The notes under the pieces: model-generated | Seen by the model: the letters and a program-made list of their open reading frames with translations, nothing else | What the model was told of the DNA's origin: nothing | Database searches by the model: none | Assembly (NCBI RefSeq): GCF_000285495.1 | Contig: NZ_HE610977.1 | Location: 771,961 to 822,428, forward strand | Length of the DNA stretch: 50,468 nucleotides | Origin: Oceanobacillus massiliensis str. N'diop | GTDB taxonomy: Bacteria > Bacillota > Bacilli > Bacillales > Amphibacillaceae | Direction: 5' to 3' | In this document: one piece after another, positions 42,120-50,468 of the stretch | Layout of the letters: every line of letters starts with the position of its first letter | How positions within the stretch are numbered: position 1 is the stretch's first letter | Translations under genes and position numbers: made by a program

Positions 42120-43544
42120 CTATTCTTGCATTCTTTCCAAATCTGCCTTCTCCAAATCCTCTTGAGAACGTTTCGCGTCTTTAATGAAATAAGAAATAAT
42201 CAATCCAATAAATGATAGGATAGCCACCACTATGAATGCTATATTCACACCATAGATATCTGGATTCACTATTTCCCTGCTTGCTGCCGATTCCTCAGAT
42301 GTCGTCATGACCGTAACGAGAATCGCTGTTCCCACAGAGGCCGCTATCTGCCTCATTGTGTTATCCATTGCCGCTCCATGCGGAATCAGTCTATTTGGCA
42401 ATTGATTCAATCCTGCCGTAGCAATCGGCATCATAACCATAGATAAACCAAACATTCTAACGCTGTACATAATGGTCATGAAAGCTAATGATGTATTCGT
42501 ATCTAATCGAATGAACGCTAAAGAAGAAACAGTAATAATCGCTAAACCAACCATCACTAATTTTCTGGCACCAAACTTATCAAATATCCTGCCCGTAATC
42601 GGAGACATAAGTCCGGTGATTAACGCTCCCGGTAGCAATGTCAGACCAGCTTCAAATGCAGTAAAATCACGCATGTTCTGCATGTATAGCGGAATCAATG
42701 TCTCGACACCGATGAGTCCCATAAAGACAATCATCCCAATAGCAACCGCTAACGGGAAAATGGAATACGTAAAAACTCTGAACTCCAGCATCGGGTGCTT
42801 TAGCCTTAACTGTCTCAGGATAAACAATACAAGCGCTATTGCTCCAATGGCTAAAGATACGACGGTCACGCCGGCTAACCAACCATGATTCCCGGCTGAC
42901 GTAAATCCATAAAGCAGTCCACCAAACCCAAACGAAGATAAAATAACAGAAAGAATATCTAATTTAGGTTTCTGTAATTCCGTAACATTCTTCAGTGCGA
43001 AAAACGCGACTGCAATATCGATAATGGCAATCGGCAGAATAATAAAGAATAAGATCCTCCATGAATAATGCTCCGTCACATAACCAGACAACGCTGGACC
43101 AATTGCCGGCGCAAATGAAATCACAAGTCCTATCAATCCCATTGCCGCACCGCGCTTATGAACAGGGAAAATCATTAAGAATACAGTCTGCATCAGCGGA
43201 AGCATAACCCCCGCACCAACAGACTGGATTACCCGTCCGATTAACAATGTGGAAAAATCAGGAGCAATCCCAGCTACTAATGTACCAACAGCAAATATAC
43301 TCATTGCAGTGATAAACAGCTGTCTTGTGGTAAAACGTTCTAATAAAAACGCACTTACAGGAATCATAATCCCACTGACTAACATAAACACCGTTGTCAG
43401 CCATTGAGCGGTATTTGCGGTAATGCCCATTTCTTCCATAATCGGAGGAATTGCCGTAATCATTAATGTTTGATTCAATATGGCAATAAACGAGCCCGCT
43501 AATAATAATGTAACAATCATATTCCTGTTTATATCTTTTTGCAT
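42120..43544 (-). CDS. DHA2-family (EmrB/QacA) multidrug MFS transporter
   Basis: 474 residues with 14 predicted helices. N-terminal motif LNQTLMITAIPPIMEEMGIT, then TAQWLTTVFMLVSGIMIPVS and GRVIQSVGAGVMLPLMQTVF; the C-terminal loop has NTMRQIAASVGTAILVTVMT. It is homologous over its length to the exporter at 33704. AGGGAAGGGT precedes the ATG. No regulator of its own lies next to it. Confidence 0.9.
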   Translation of the reverse strand: MQKDINRNMIVTLLLAGSFIAILNQTLMITAIPPIMEEMGITANTAQWLTTVFMLVSGIMIPVSAFLLERFTTRQLFITAMSIFAVGTLVAGIAPDFSTLLIGRVIQSVGAGVMLPLMQTVFLMIFPVHKRGAAMGLIGLVISFAPAIGPALSGYVTEHYSWRILFFIILPIAIIDIAVAFFALKNVTELQKPKLDILSVILSSFGFGGLLYGFTSAGNHGWLAGVTVVSLAIGAIALVLFILRQLRLKHPMLEFRVFTYSIFPLAVAIGMIVFMGLIGVETLIPLYMQNMRDFTAFEAGLTLLPGALITGLMSPITGRIFDKFGARKLVMVGLAIITVSSLAFIRLDTNTSLAFMTIMYSVRMFGLSMVMMPIATAGLNQLPNRLIPHGAAMDNTMRQIAASVGTAILVTVMTTSEESAASREIVNPDIYGVNIAFIVVAILSFIGLIISYFIKDAKRSQEDLEKADLERMQE

Positions 43545-43746
43545 ACCCTTCCCTCTCTCCTGCTCTCTATCTATTTAACTTATAAAGTCCATTCACTTTA
43601 TACAGAATACATGATTAAATATTATTAATCTATTAGTAAGTTTTAGATTTTATTTGGAGTGTTCGGAGAGGGGATGATCGGTAGCTAAAAGCCATACCCC
43701 ACTAACTTTCAATTCCGCAGGTCATGGCTTGTTTATAGAGTAATCC

Positions 43747-44322
43747 TTACACATCTGCTGCACAGCGAAATCCCATATTACCAGTTGAACTATCTATCGT
43801 ATTAGAACTTCGAGCCGCTACCCGGTAACGGTTGCAATATGACTTATGACATAGATAGGAACCGCCGCGCATTACTTTTGGTGTTTGATTATTGACTCTC
43901 AATTCATCAATCTTTCTATCTGGATGATTCGTAAACCAATCCGCACACCACTCCCAAACATTACCCGACACATTATATAGTCCAAATCCATTCGGGGGAA
44001 AAGATTGGGCGGGAGCCGTGCCCAGATAACCGTCATCCAGCGTATTTTCTTGAGGAAATTTCCCTTGCCAAATGTTGCAGTGATGCTCCCCATTAGGTGT
44101 TAGCTCATCACCCCAGGGATATCTTTTCTGTTCCAGCCCTCCGCGGGCAGCATATTCCCACTCCGCTTCTGTCGGAAGTCGCTTACCCGCCCACTGACAA
44201 AATGCAAGTGCATCATTCCATGATACATGAATGACCGGATGATCTAAGCGGCTTTCAATCGTTGAACCTGGCCCCTCCGGCTGAAACCAATACGCTCCTT
44301 CCATTGCGAGCCACCAAGGCGT
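43747..44322 (-). pseudogene. 5'-truncated formylglycine-generating-enzyme-type gene
   Basis: The frame opens at a TGA (44323) and begins [20 protein letters not shown], continuing to the C-terminus. Intact FGE/SUMF1-family proteins are near 300 residues; the first third is missing. The active-site cysteine pair is intact in [20 protein letters not shown] (C-x4-C), as are [20 protein letters not shown] and [11 protein letters not shown]. The internal ATG at 44304 has no ribosome binding site. It lies directly behind the stop of the WYL regulator, which suggests a deletion junction. Confidence 0.75.
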
Positions 44323-44327
44323 TCATA

Positions 44328-45248
44328 TCAGAGGGGGTGTTTCTTTTCAAGATTATGCTTTATTTTATCAAGCTTTTTTATCAATCGCTCACATAGATAA
44401 ATAGGATGAATTTCTTCAATTAGTGTGCCGAAGGACAAAAGATAACTATCTAGCCAAGTATTAATGGGGAAATTTGCTGCAACGGTGTATGAGCCATCTT
44501 TATTTTTCGTAATCATATGATCTTCAAACTCATCGTAGACCCGATATGCTCCGTGGGAGGCAATTCGGATACTTATAGGTATGGAAGATTCCCCTGCTTG
44601 TTTTTCGGCATCTTTTATTGCATCTACTGCTGGTCTCATGCTAAATGTTTGTTCTGAAACATTCACTTGATCCATGCGACTAATTTTAAAAATACGAAAA
44701 TCCTTTCGCCATAAACAATATCCAGAAAGATACCAAGCATTCTTTTTGAATAATAATTGAAGCGGCTCTACTTCTCGTACACTTTGCTCACCCAGTGAAT
44801 TAAAATAGCGAAATCGAATGACAAATTGCTGGGAAATAGCATCTCTTAATAGGATGAATAACTGTTTCTTCTTTTCTCCACTTCCCCATGGGGAAAAATC
44901 AACATCAATCCAGTTTGCTGTTTCTTTTTTAAACAGACGGGCTACTTTCTTTAAGATGAGGTCGGTATTTGGAAAATCGGTGACTGCTAACGTCTGCAGT
45001 CCAACTAATATATCTTCTTGTTCATTACTTGTTAACATGGAAGCATTGAAGGAGTATCCCTCTAATAGGGAAATTCCTCCGCCTCTTCCCTTATTAGCAT
45101 AGATAGGAATTCCTGCCCCACTTAAGACATCCACATCTCTATAGATTGTTCTTACGGATACCTCAAAGTGCTCCGCCAATTCCTTCGCAGTAACCACTTT
45201 TCTATCCAACAAGAGATAGATGATTTCAAAATGTCGACTAATGGTCAT
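44328..45248 (-). CDS. YafY-type helix-turn-helix regulator with WYL domain
   Basis: 306 residues. The N-terminal winged helix reads RHFEIIYLLLDRKVVTAKEL, then HFEVSVRTIYRDVDVLSGAG; the WYL ligand domain (about 140-220) includes AISQQFVIRFRYFNSLGEQS and KKNAWYLSGYCLWRKDFRIF. WYL domains bind nucleic acids or small ligands and control stress or defence-type responses. AGGAGGATT precedes the ATG. The gene seems intact although its downstream neighbour is truncated. Confidence 0.9.
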   Translation of the reverse strand: MTISRHFEIIYLLLDRKVVTAKELAEHFEVSVRTIYRDVDVLSGAGIPIYANKGRGGGISLLEGYSFNASMLTSNEQEDILVGLQTLAVTDFPNTDLILKKVARLFKKETANWIDVDFSPWGSGEKKKQLFILLRDAISQQFVIRFRYFNSLGEQSVREVEPLQLLFKKNAWYLSGYCLWRKDFRIFKISRMDQVNVSEQTFSMRPAVDAIKDAEKQAGESSIPISIRIASHGAYRVYDEFEDHMITKNKDGSYTVAANFPINTWLDSYLLSFGTLIEEIHPIYLCERLIKKLDKIKHNLEKKHPL

Positions 45249-45269
45249 GTGAAATCCTCCTACTTCGCT

Positions 45270-45584
45270 TTACAAGAATTTATCTTCTTTTTTCTTTAAG
45301 AATTTCTCCAATGCTTGCTCACTGTCAATTCCCATTCGCTTGCCCAAAACCATAAGCCACCAAAAAGACTCAGCTATCTTGTGCTCTAAGTCCGCTTCTG
45401 GATCTGTCCCTGTTGGCCACCTTTCTTGGTGGGCCATTGCTAATCTTCCCACAAGTGCCGCATCGGTAAGAAATGCAAGTGCGTCTTCCTCTATTGCCCA
45501 TTCTGAACCATGATATTTTTTCTCAAGCTGATGATACGCTTCTCTAATTTCCAATGAACGATTAACCGCGTTATTAAAATCCAT
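45270..45584 (-). CDS. MazG-like family protein
   Basis: 104 residues, all-helical: MDFNNAVNRSLEIREAYHQL, then ALAFLTDAALVGRLAMAHQE and HKIAESFWWLMVLGKRMGI. The EExxxxx-type metal ligands of true NTP pyrophosphatases are only partly present, so catalysis is uncertain. It overlaps the end of the Tag gene by 11 bases and is presumably co-transcribed with it, perhaps in nucleotide housekeeping. Confidence 0.7.
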   Translation of the reverse strand: MDFNNAVNRSLEIREAYHQLEKKYHGSEWAIEEDALAFLTDAALVGRLAMAHQERWPTGTDPEADLEHKIAESFWWLMVLGKRMGIDSEQALEKFLKKKEDKFL

Positions 45585-46164
45585 TCTCTTTTATCTTCCT
45601 TTCCTGGTTTGAACTGTGGTGTGAACAACTTGTCACATGGTCATCCACCATTCCAATAGCTTGCATAAAGGAGTACATTGTTACGGGGCCAACAAATTTG
45701 AAACCCCTTTTTTTCAAATCCTTACTAATCTGACTTGATAGTGATGTTTGAGCAGGGACTTGTCCATCCGAATTCCATTGATTAATTATTGGTTTAAAAT
45801 CGACATAGCTCCATAAAAATGATGAAAAGCTTTCAAACTCCTTTTGTATCTTTATGACCGCTTGTGCGTTATTTCTAACGGATTGGAGCTTAGCAAAATG
45901 TTTAATAACATTATATTGTTCTTTTAAATTCATCAAATCTTTATCGCTTAATGTCGAGCAATAACTAATATCAAAATTATGAAATGCTTTTTGATAAGCC
46001 TCTCGCTTAGATAATACAATACTCCAAGATAAACCAGCCTGTGCACCTTCCAGTGTCAGCATTTCGAATATATATTGGTCGTCAGTAGCTGGTACACACC
46101 ACTCTTTGTCGTGATACAATTTCATCATATGATTATTTCCCGGCCAGGAACATTCCATTTTCAT
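45574..46164 (-). CDS. tag: DNA-3-methyladenine glycosylase I
   Basis: 196 residues of the Tag family: CSWPGNNHMMKLYHDKEWCV at the N-terminus (zinc-ligand Cys), QYIFEMLTLEGAQAGLSWSI (the family's LEGAQAGLSW), and a C-terminal GFKFVGPVTMYSFMQAIGMV with the HVTSCSHH zinc motif. Removes 3-methyladenine from alkylated DNA. GGAGTGGA precedes the ATG. Gene order tag, MazG-like, WYL regulator suggests one transcript. Confidence 0.92.
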   Translation of the reverse strand: MKMECSWPGNNHMMKLYHDKEWCVPATDDQYIFEMLTLEGAQAGLSWSIVLSKREAYQKAFHNFDISYCSTLSDKDLMNLKEQYNVIKHFAKLQSVRNNAQAVIKIQKEFESFSSFLWSYVDFKPIINQWNSDGQVPAQTSLSSQISKDLKKRGFKFVGPVTMYSFMQAIGMVDDHVTSCSHHSSNQERKIKENGF

Positions 46165-46275
46165 TCCACTCCTTTTTCCAGTTTGTGATTACTATACCAT
46201 CCTAAATAAGACATGGGTATGTCATATTTAAAAATAATTAGTACCTCGTTTTTTACAAATATATATGAACTAAAG

Positions 46276-46323
46276 TTCCCCTTAAGGTAAACAAAAATCT
46301 ATTTTACCTTAAAGGGAATTTTT
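46276..46323. terminator. bidirectional terminator between MMPL and tag genes
   Basis: TTCCCCTTAAGGTAAA pairs with TTTACCTTAAAGGGAA with a single bulge around an 11-base loop, followed by TTTTT. A second inverted repeat (GTAACACTGTTTAT with ATAAACAGTCAC) lies at 46361-46402 and could end the MMPL transcript. Confidence 0.7.
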
Positions 46324-46417
46324 ATATCTATCTTATTCTATGTTGCAAATTCCTTTGAATAGTAACACTGTTTATACCCCAGTGAAAGCCGATAAACAGT
46401 CACTTTGCTCGGCACTA

Positions 46418-48643
46418 TTATCTTTTAGCTTTTTCTCTCTTTTCTTTTTTCCATAAATGTCCCGGCCAAAATGCGAATCGACCTAATACGGTTGTCAGTG
46501 CTGGTACTAGTAAAGGTCTCACTACAAAGGTATCTAATAGTACACCGATAGCAGTCACTGCACCAAACTGAACTAATACTTCTAACGGCATCACTGCGAG
46601 CGCAGAAAAGGTTCCAGCTAAAATAAGGCCAGCTGAAGTAATTACACTACTCGTCTCTTCCACGCCTGATGCGATGGCGTCTTTAATTGGCATTATTTTA
46701 GATTTTTTCCATATGCTTGAAATCATAAAAATATTATAATCCCCGCCAAGCGCTACTAAAAATACAAAAGCATATAGAGGGATTAATCCCTGCATGGCAC
46801 TTGTTTCCATCCCGTAGTGTATCAGAATCCAACCTAGCCCTAATGCAGTCATAAAAGATAATACAACTGTTATAAGGAGGTAAGCCATTGCTATGATGGA
46901 GCGTAGATAAACTAGTAATAAAAGTGCAATGATTATTAACACGACAGGGATAATTCTATTTTGATCCGCCTTCGTAATTTTATAGGTGTCATATAGTTCT
47001 GCTGTTTCTCCGCTTATCCATACTAGTTTTTCTGCCTCATCAATCCCCGTTTTTTCTAAAATCTCAACAGCAGTCTGATTAATTACTGGTATTTGTTCTG
47101 TAGCTTCAGGGGAATACGGGTCAATAGCTAAGATCACTTGATACTTTTGGATATCCGGATTATTCTTACCGCTAGTTGGCTCCTCAACCTTATTGACAAC
47201 TTCCAGCGATTCTAAGTTCTCTTTCAAATGGATGTCTTGTCCCTTTGTATCCATAATGACCTCGATAGGAGCTATCTCCCCTTTAGGATAATGATCAGAA
47301 ATTATCGAAAATCCTTCACGGGAAGGCATATCTTCCGGGAAAGATTCTAGCATCCCATACGTATACTCAATTTTGGGTACAATCAATGCAAACCCACATA
47401 AGAATATTAGAGTTATGATAATTATACGCCACGGTTTCTCCGTAACAAGCCGACCTGTTGCTTTACTAAATCGACTCCTTGTTTTTTGATGACGCACCGG
47501 CTTTCCTTTTTTCTTCTCTAATCGGTCTGTCATTTCTTCCGTTCTCGGGATAAAAGGATAAAAAGCAATTCTACCAAAAATTGACAATAAAGCTGGTAAA
47601 AGTGTTATTACAGCTATTGCCATAACCAATATGGATAGGCTAAATGGTACAGCAAAGCGGTCATAAGATGCATAGTTTGCCAAGGACAGTGCTAGTAATC
47701 CAAGAACAGTCGTTAGTCCACTCATTAAGATTGCTCCACCAGAATTGGCTAATGCAAATTGAAGTGCTTTATATTTGTTTGGCTCTAGCTGCAATTCATC
47801 ACGATATCTTGATACGAGGAATAAACAGTAATCGGTACCTGCACCAAATAAAAGCACCGTCATTATTGAAATTGCTTGCGAATCAACAACGATCCATCCT
47901 TCTCTTGCCATCATGCCGAGTAACGGACTAATTAATCCATAGGCGAACCCAACTCCTATTAACGGTATAATCGCTAATATTGGCGAGCGGTAGAGGATGA
48001 TTAACAGTATTAAAACAAGCAGGACAGTAGCAATCAACAAGGTAAAATCTGCTTGTGAAAAGAGCTCTGTTGCATCTGTTTGGATTCCAACTGCTCCTGT
48101 AAACCGAACATGCAGACCTTCATCTGTTAATGCTTTACTTAATGGTTGTTCTTGAGTAACCGTTGTTATTATTTCCTTCAAGGAATCTAATGCAATTTTT
48201 AATTCATCGGCACTGGCGTTTTCATCAAAGAAAATAGGTGTTGTTAATGCCTCACCATCCTCAGAAGCACTGTTTAATAGTGCCTCCCCTGGTAGATTGC
48301 CAAGGGGTGGAACCATCGTTTGCTGATAAAGGGGTTCCTCCTGCAGCGTTTTGTATAAGGATTGAATGGCATTCACATCATCTTCATTTAACCCTCCATC
48401 CCGATACCATGCTAGCAATAGTGGAATACCACCATCTGTAGGGAATTCTTCCGATATAATGTTTGCCGCTTGCAAACTCATTGCATCTTCAGGCAGCAAA
48501 TTATTCATATTTGATTCTTCTTCATTTACGGCTGGCCAAATGGCAGACAACAATATGATGCTAATCACCCATACCAGTAAGGTAATCCATCTACTTTTAG
48601 ATCCCGCCACGACCCGACCTAAGTTATTTAATAATTTATTCAC
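46418..48643 (-). CDS. MMPL family RND-type transporter
   Basis: 741 residues with two repeats, each of one helix, a large extracytoplasmic domain and five helices. The paired RND signature residues are FGAGTDYCLFLVSRYRDELQ and VALGGDYNIFMISSIWKKSK. Exports lipids or drugs using the proton gradient (YdfJ/MmpL-like). I start at GTG 48643, eight bases after GAGGAG. It is divergent from the TetR gene at 49124 and has a likely operator upstream. Confidence 0.9.
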   Translation of the reverse strand: MNKLLNNLGRVVAGSKSRWITLLVWVISIILLSAIWPAVNEEESNMNNLLPEDAMSLQAANIISEEFPTDGGIPLLLAWYRDGGLNEDDVNAIQSLYKTLQEEPLYQQTMVPPLGNLPGEALLNSASEDGEALTTPIFFDENASADELKIALDSLKEIITTVTQEQPLSKALTDEGLHVRFTGAVGIQTDATELFSQADFTLLIATVLLVLILLIILYRSPILAIIPLIGVGFAYGLISPLLGMMAREGWIVVDSQAISIMTVLLFGAGTDYCLFLVSRYRDELQLEPNKYKALQFALANSGGAILMSGLTTVLGLLALSLANYASYDRFAVPFSLSILVMAIAVITLLPALLSIFGRIAFYPFIPRTEEMTDRLEKKKGKPVRHQKTRSRFSKATGRLVTEKPWRIIIITLIFLCGFALIVPKIEYTYGMLESFPEDMPSREGFSIISDHYPKGEIAPIEVIMDTKGQDIHLKENLESLEVVNKVEEPTSGKNNPDIQKYQVILAIDPYSPEATEQIPVINQTAVEILEKTGIDEAEKLVWISGETAELYDTYKITKADQNRIIPVVLIIIALLLLVYLRSIIAMAYLLITVVLSFMTALGLGWILIHYGMETSAMQGLIPLYAFVFLVALGGDYNIFMISSIWKKSKIMPIKDAIASGVEETSSVITSAGLILAGTFSALAVMPLEVLVQFGAVTAIGVLLDTFVVRPLLVPALTTVLGRFAFWPGHLWKKEKREKAKR

Positions 48644-48690
48644 TAAGGCTTCTCCTCTTTTCCAATCCATTCTAATAATTAATTATATAT

Positions 48691-48700
48691 ACTGGTCAGT
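48691..48700. promoter_or_regulatory. putative TetR operator in the MMPL promoter region
   Basis: ACTGGTCAGT: the half-sites ACTG and CAGT are inverted around GT, within TATATACTGGTCAGTTAA, a form often seen for TetR-family operators. It lies about 50 bases before the MMPL start. Confidence 0.4.
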
Positions 48701-48791
48701 TAATTTTCAATTGCTTTTTATTCGCTATGGTATACTTAATTTAGGCTCTTTTCGTAAGTATTGTTGTTATTTCTAATTTTGTATTTGATAG

Positions 48792-49048
48792 AAACTGCGA
48801 CGTAACAGCAACGGCCGATTTCCGCTTCGGGCAGTCGCTTTCCGCGGGCACCGCTTCAGCTTCATAATTGGATTCAGAAAGCCAAATCATAGCGGAGGAA
48901 ATACACGGAGACTCCAGCGGGAAAGCGAAGACGCTAAGACCCCACAGAGAGCGAACTTTGCGAGCGAGGAGGCTTAGTGCGAGCCCGCGGAAAGCGCAGT
49001 GTATTTCCGGAGCCGGGGATAAAGCATCATCAAATTACGTCGTAGTTT
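48792..49048. mobile_element. MITE-like GC-rich element with 14-bp terminal inverted repeats
   Basis: AAACTGCGACGTAA (48792-48805) and TTACGTCGTAGTTT (49035-49048) are inverted ends with one mismatch. Inside, CGCTTTCCGCGGGC (48836-48849) and GCCCGCGGAAAGCG (48983-48996) are a perfect 14-bp inverted repeat. The sequence (GACTCCAGCGGGAAAGCG, AAGACCCCACAGAGAGCG, GAGGAGGCTTAGTGCGAGC) is of a dispersed type that I recall from many Bacillaceae genomes. It carries no gene; a 78-codon open frame inside is spurious. It sits between the MMPL gene and its TetR regulator gene. Confidence 0.75.
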
Positions 49049-49123
49049 ATATACTTTATGTAAATACAACAATATTTGAGAAAACATCCTTAATTTATAA
49101 TTAGTATGAAGGGTGAAAAAATA

Positions 49124-49759
49124 ATGGTTAGTAACTCAACTCGTTCACTTGGCAGACCCCGGGCTAGTGAACAAAAGCAACCTACATAACAATTGATATT
49201 AGAAGCTGCAACTACTTTATTCTTAGCAAAGGGCTACAAGGAAGTTTCTGTTGATTATGTTGCAGAGAAATGTAATGTTACGAAAGCTACTGTTTACTAT
49301 TACTATTCAACAAAGGCAGAGCTCTTTACTCAATCACTCATAATATTAATGGAACGAATTCGAGATAACATGCAACTTATATTAAAAGAGGAACCTTCGC
49401 TATATTCAGGATTAAAGAAGGTAGCAATCGCACACCTTAAGGCCACAGTGGATATCGATATTGAATTTTTTTTGCGGGAAGCGAAAAACGCGCTATCCGC
49501 TGATCAGATTAGGCAAATTAATAATGCAGAAGAAAATATGTATGATGTCGTGGAATTCGCGTTTACTGAAGCCATGAATAAACAGGAAATTCCATCTGTT
49601 AATCCTACTTTTGCCACTCATACCTATATGGCATTGATGAAGGTTGGGAATTACAAGGATACAGAGGGAAACCCGATTTTCCCAACCGTCCCTGAAACTG
49701 CAGAGCAACTAATTGGGTTTTTTTGGAACGGAATTTTTCCGCACAATAAAAAGGAATGA
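49124..49759 (+). pseudogene. TetR/AcrR regulator with a premature stop at codon 22
   Basis: From ATG 49124 (GAAGGGTG eight bases upstream) the frame reads MVSNSTRSLGRPRASEQKQP, T, then TAA at 49187-49189. It continues in frame as LILEAATTLFLAKGYKEVSV, then VAEKCNVTKATVYYYYSTKA (the helix-turn-helix) to the end at 49759 without other damage. TTG 49193 lies three bases after the stop and could restart translation, keeping nearly all the DNA-binding domain. Probably CAA became TAA. The divergent MMPL transporter may be derepressed. Confidence 0.75.
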
Positions 49760-49895
49760 TCGGAGAGAAAGCATCTGCTTCATTTACTGTATAATTCTTA
49801 AGCTCTAGTAAGTCATCAAAGTGTTTCCCCCTACCAATCATTCGCATTTTGGTTATTTTGTTAGAATTAGTGTGAAGAGTCTGCCATTCCAAATT

Positions 49896-49921
49896 GATTA
49901 GAAAGCTCTTGTAAAGGGTAG
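49896..49921 (+). promoter_or_regulatory. possible sigma-B promoter
   Basis: GATTAG, a 14-base spacer, then GGGTAG resembles the GTTTAA / GGGTAT sigma-B pattern only in the -10 part. It lies 32 bases before the general-stress gene, where such a promoter would be expected. Confidence 0.25.
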
Positions 49922-49953
49922 AATACCTCTATAAAATAAATGAGGTGATGGGA

Positions 49954-50442
49954 ATGTCTAACATGATAAAACAAGAAGAAATGGAAACCTTAAGAGAGTT
50001 AATCCAAGACGTAGACACTGCCATGCTGACTACGTTAACGGAGGAAGGACTTATTTCTCGCCCTATGAAAACACAAGAAGTAGAGTTTGATGGCGACTTA
50101 TGGTTTTTCACTAAAAAAGACACTGATAAGTATGAAGAAATACTACATGATCAGGATGTTAATGTTGCTTATGCAGGTAAATCATATGTCTCCGTTCGTG
50201 GAAGAGCGGAAATCGTTGAGGATTTAGACAAGAAAAAGGAATTATGGAGCAAAACATATGAGAAGCTTATGAAAGTCTCTTATGATGATCCGAACCTTGT
50301 CCTAATAAAGGTAAAAGCGGAAGCAGCCGAATACTGGGAAACTGGTAATTTCACGAAAAGAATCGCCTTTCTCTATAAGCGTATGACAGGGCAGGATTCT
50401 AACTCAGCAGATGTAAATGAAACGGTTGAATTGGATAAATAA
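49954..50442 (+). CDS. pyridoxamine 5'-phosphate oxidase-fold general stress protein
   Basis: 162 residues of the YdaG/general stress protein 26 type: METLRELIQDVDTAMLTTLT, then RPMKTQEVEFDGDLWFFTKK and VNVAYAGKSYVSVRGRAEIV. The split-barrel fold binds a flavin or related cofactor; the enzyme activity is unknown. I start at ATG 49954, six bases after GAGGTG. A hairpin at the window end (GTCC with GGAC) may begin its terminator. Confidence 0.88.
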   Translation: MSNMIKQEEMETLRELIQDVDTAMLTTLTEEGLISRPMKTQEVEFDGDLWFFTKKDTDKYEEILHDQDVNVAYAGKSYVSVRGRAEIVEDLDKKKELWSKTYEKLMKVSYDDPNLVLIKVKAEAAEYWETGNFTKRIAFLYKRMTGQDSNSADVNETVELDK

Positions 50443-50468
50443 AAAAATGGGTTGTCCGATTATAGGAC

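Noticed and set aside
48868-49104. 78-residue ORF
   Set aside because: It lies within the GC-rich dispersed element; the same sequence produces spurious frames in many genomes and there is no ribosome binding site.
1-50468. Prophage, integrative element or intact insertion sequence
   Set aside because: No integrase, transposase, phage structural or conjugation gene was found; only MITE-like elements and gene remnants are present.

Overview
The window is a low-GC Firmicutes chromosome segment from an endospore-forming Bacillaceae, most like the Oceanobacillus/Virgibacillus group. Supporting this are a CotD-type spore coat gene, an SspP-type small acid-soluble spore protein, AGGAGG-type ribosome binding sites, frequent TTG/GTG starts, a cre site, ECF sigma/anti-sigma pairs, and two GC-rich intergenic repeat elements of a kind I recall from Bacillaceae. 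No prophage, CRISPR array or intact insertion sequence was seen.

Layout. 0-8.3 kb: tRNA-Thr, a GNAT acetyltransferase, then three ECF sigma/anti-sigma pairs (1.3-2.5, 2.8-4.4 and 6.2-7.3 kb) interleaved with small unrecognised or decayed genes, and an LprI-like lipoprotein. 8.5-14.4 kb: XRE-TPR regulator divergent from an MFS transporter interrupted by a stop codon, two DinB-like proteins, a methyltransferase, and a scar of gene remnants around a 34-residue protein. 14.5-20.5 kb: an RCK-type antiporter, four GNAT genes (one coupled to a 39-residue ORF), a DUF1906 protein and a SIMPL-domain protein. 20.6-21.3 kb: a GC-rich island with twenty 20-bp repeat units in strict register. 21.3-30.9 kb: ypsA, cotD, an ABC exporter, a yidC2 gene behind what looks like a MifM-type arrest-peptide leader, mscL, sspP, csp, ppaC, two unknown membrane proteins, and an FAD oxidoreductase preceded by a coupled 25-codon ORF. 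31-50.4 kb: transport and regulation, with two DHA2 drug exporters flanking a LytS/LytTR two-component system and two DUF485/sodium:solute symporter pairs; then a truncated formylglycine-generating-enzyme gene, a WYL regulator, MazG-like and Tag genes, an MMPL exporter, a TetR gene with a premature stop, and a general-stress flavin-fold protein.

How genes work together. The strongest regulatory inference is at 24.49-25.69 kb. A membrane-anchored leader ORF ends in a MifM-like arrest region, and a 14-bp hairpin buries the yidC2 Shine-Dalgarno just downstream of it, so stalling would open the site when membrane insertion is poor. The LytS/LytTR pair sits in a tightly overlapping operon with a symporter and DUF485 gene, next to a second such pair whose leader holds a cre site. 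This suggests carboxylate uptake under ligand and carbon-catabolite control. Several genes are broken by single lesions, and two lesions in one anti-sigma gene both fall in A7 runs, so real decay must be separated from homopolymer sequencing error.
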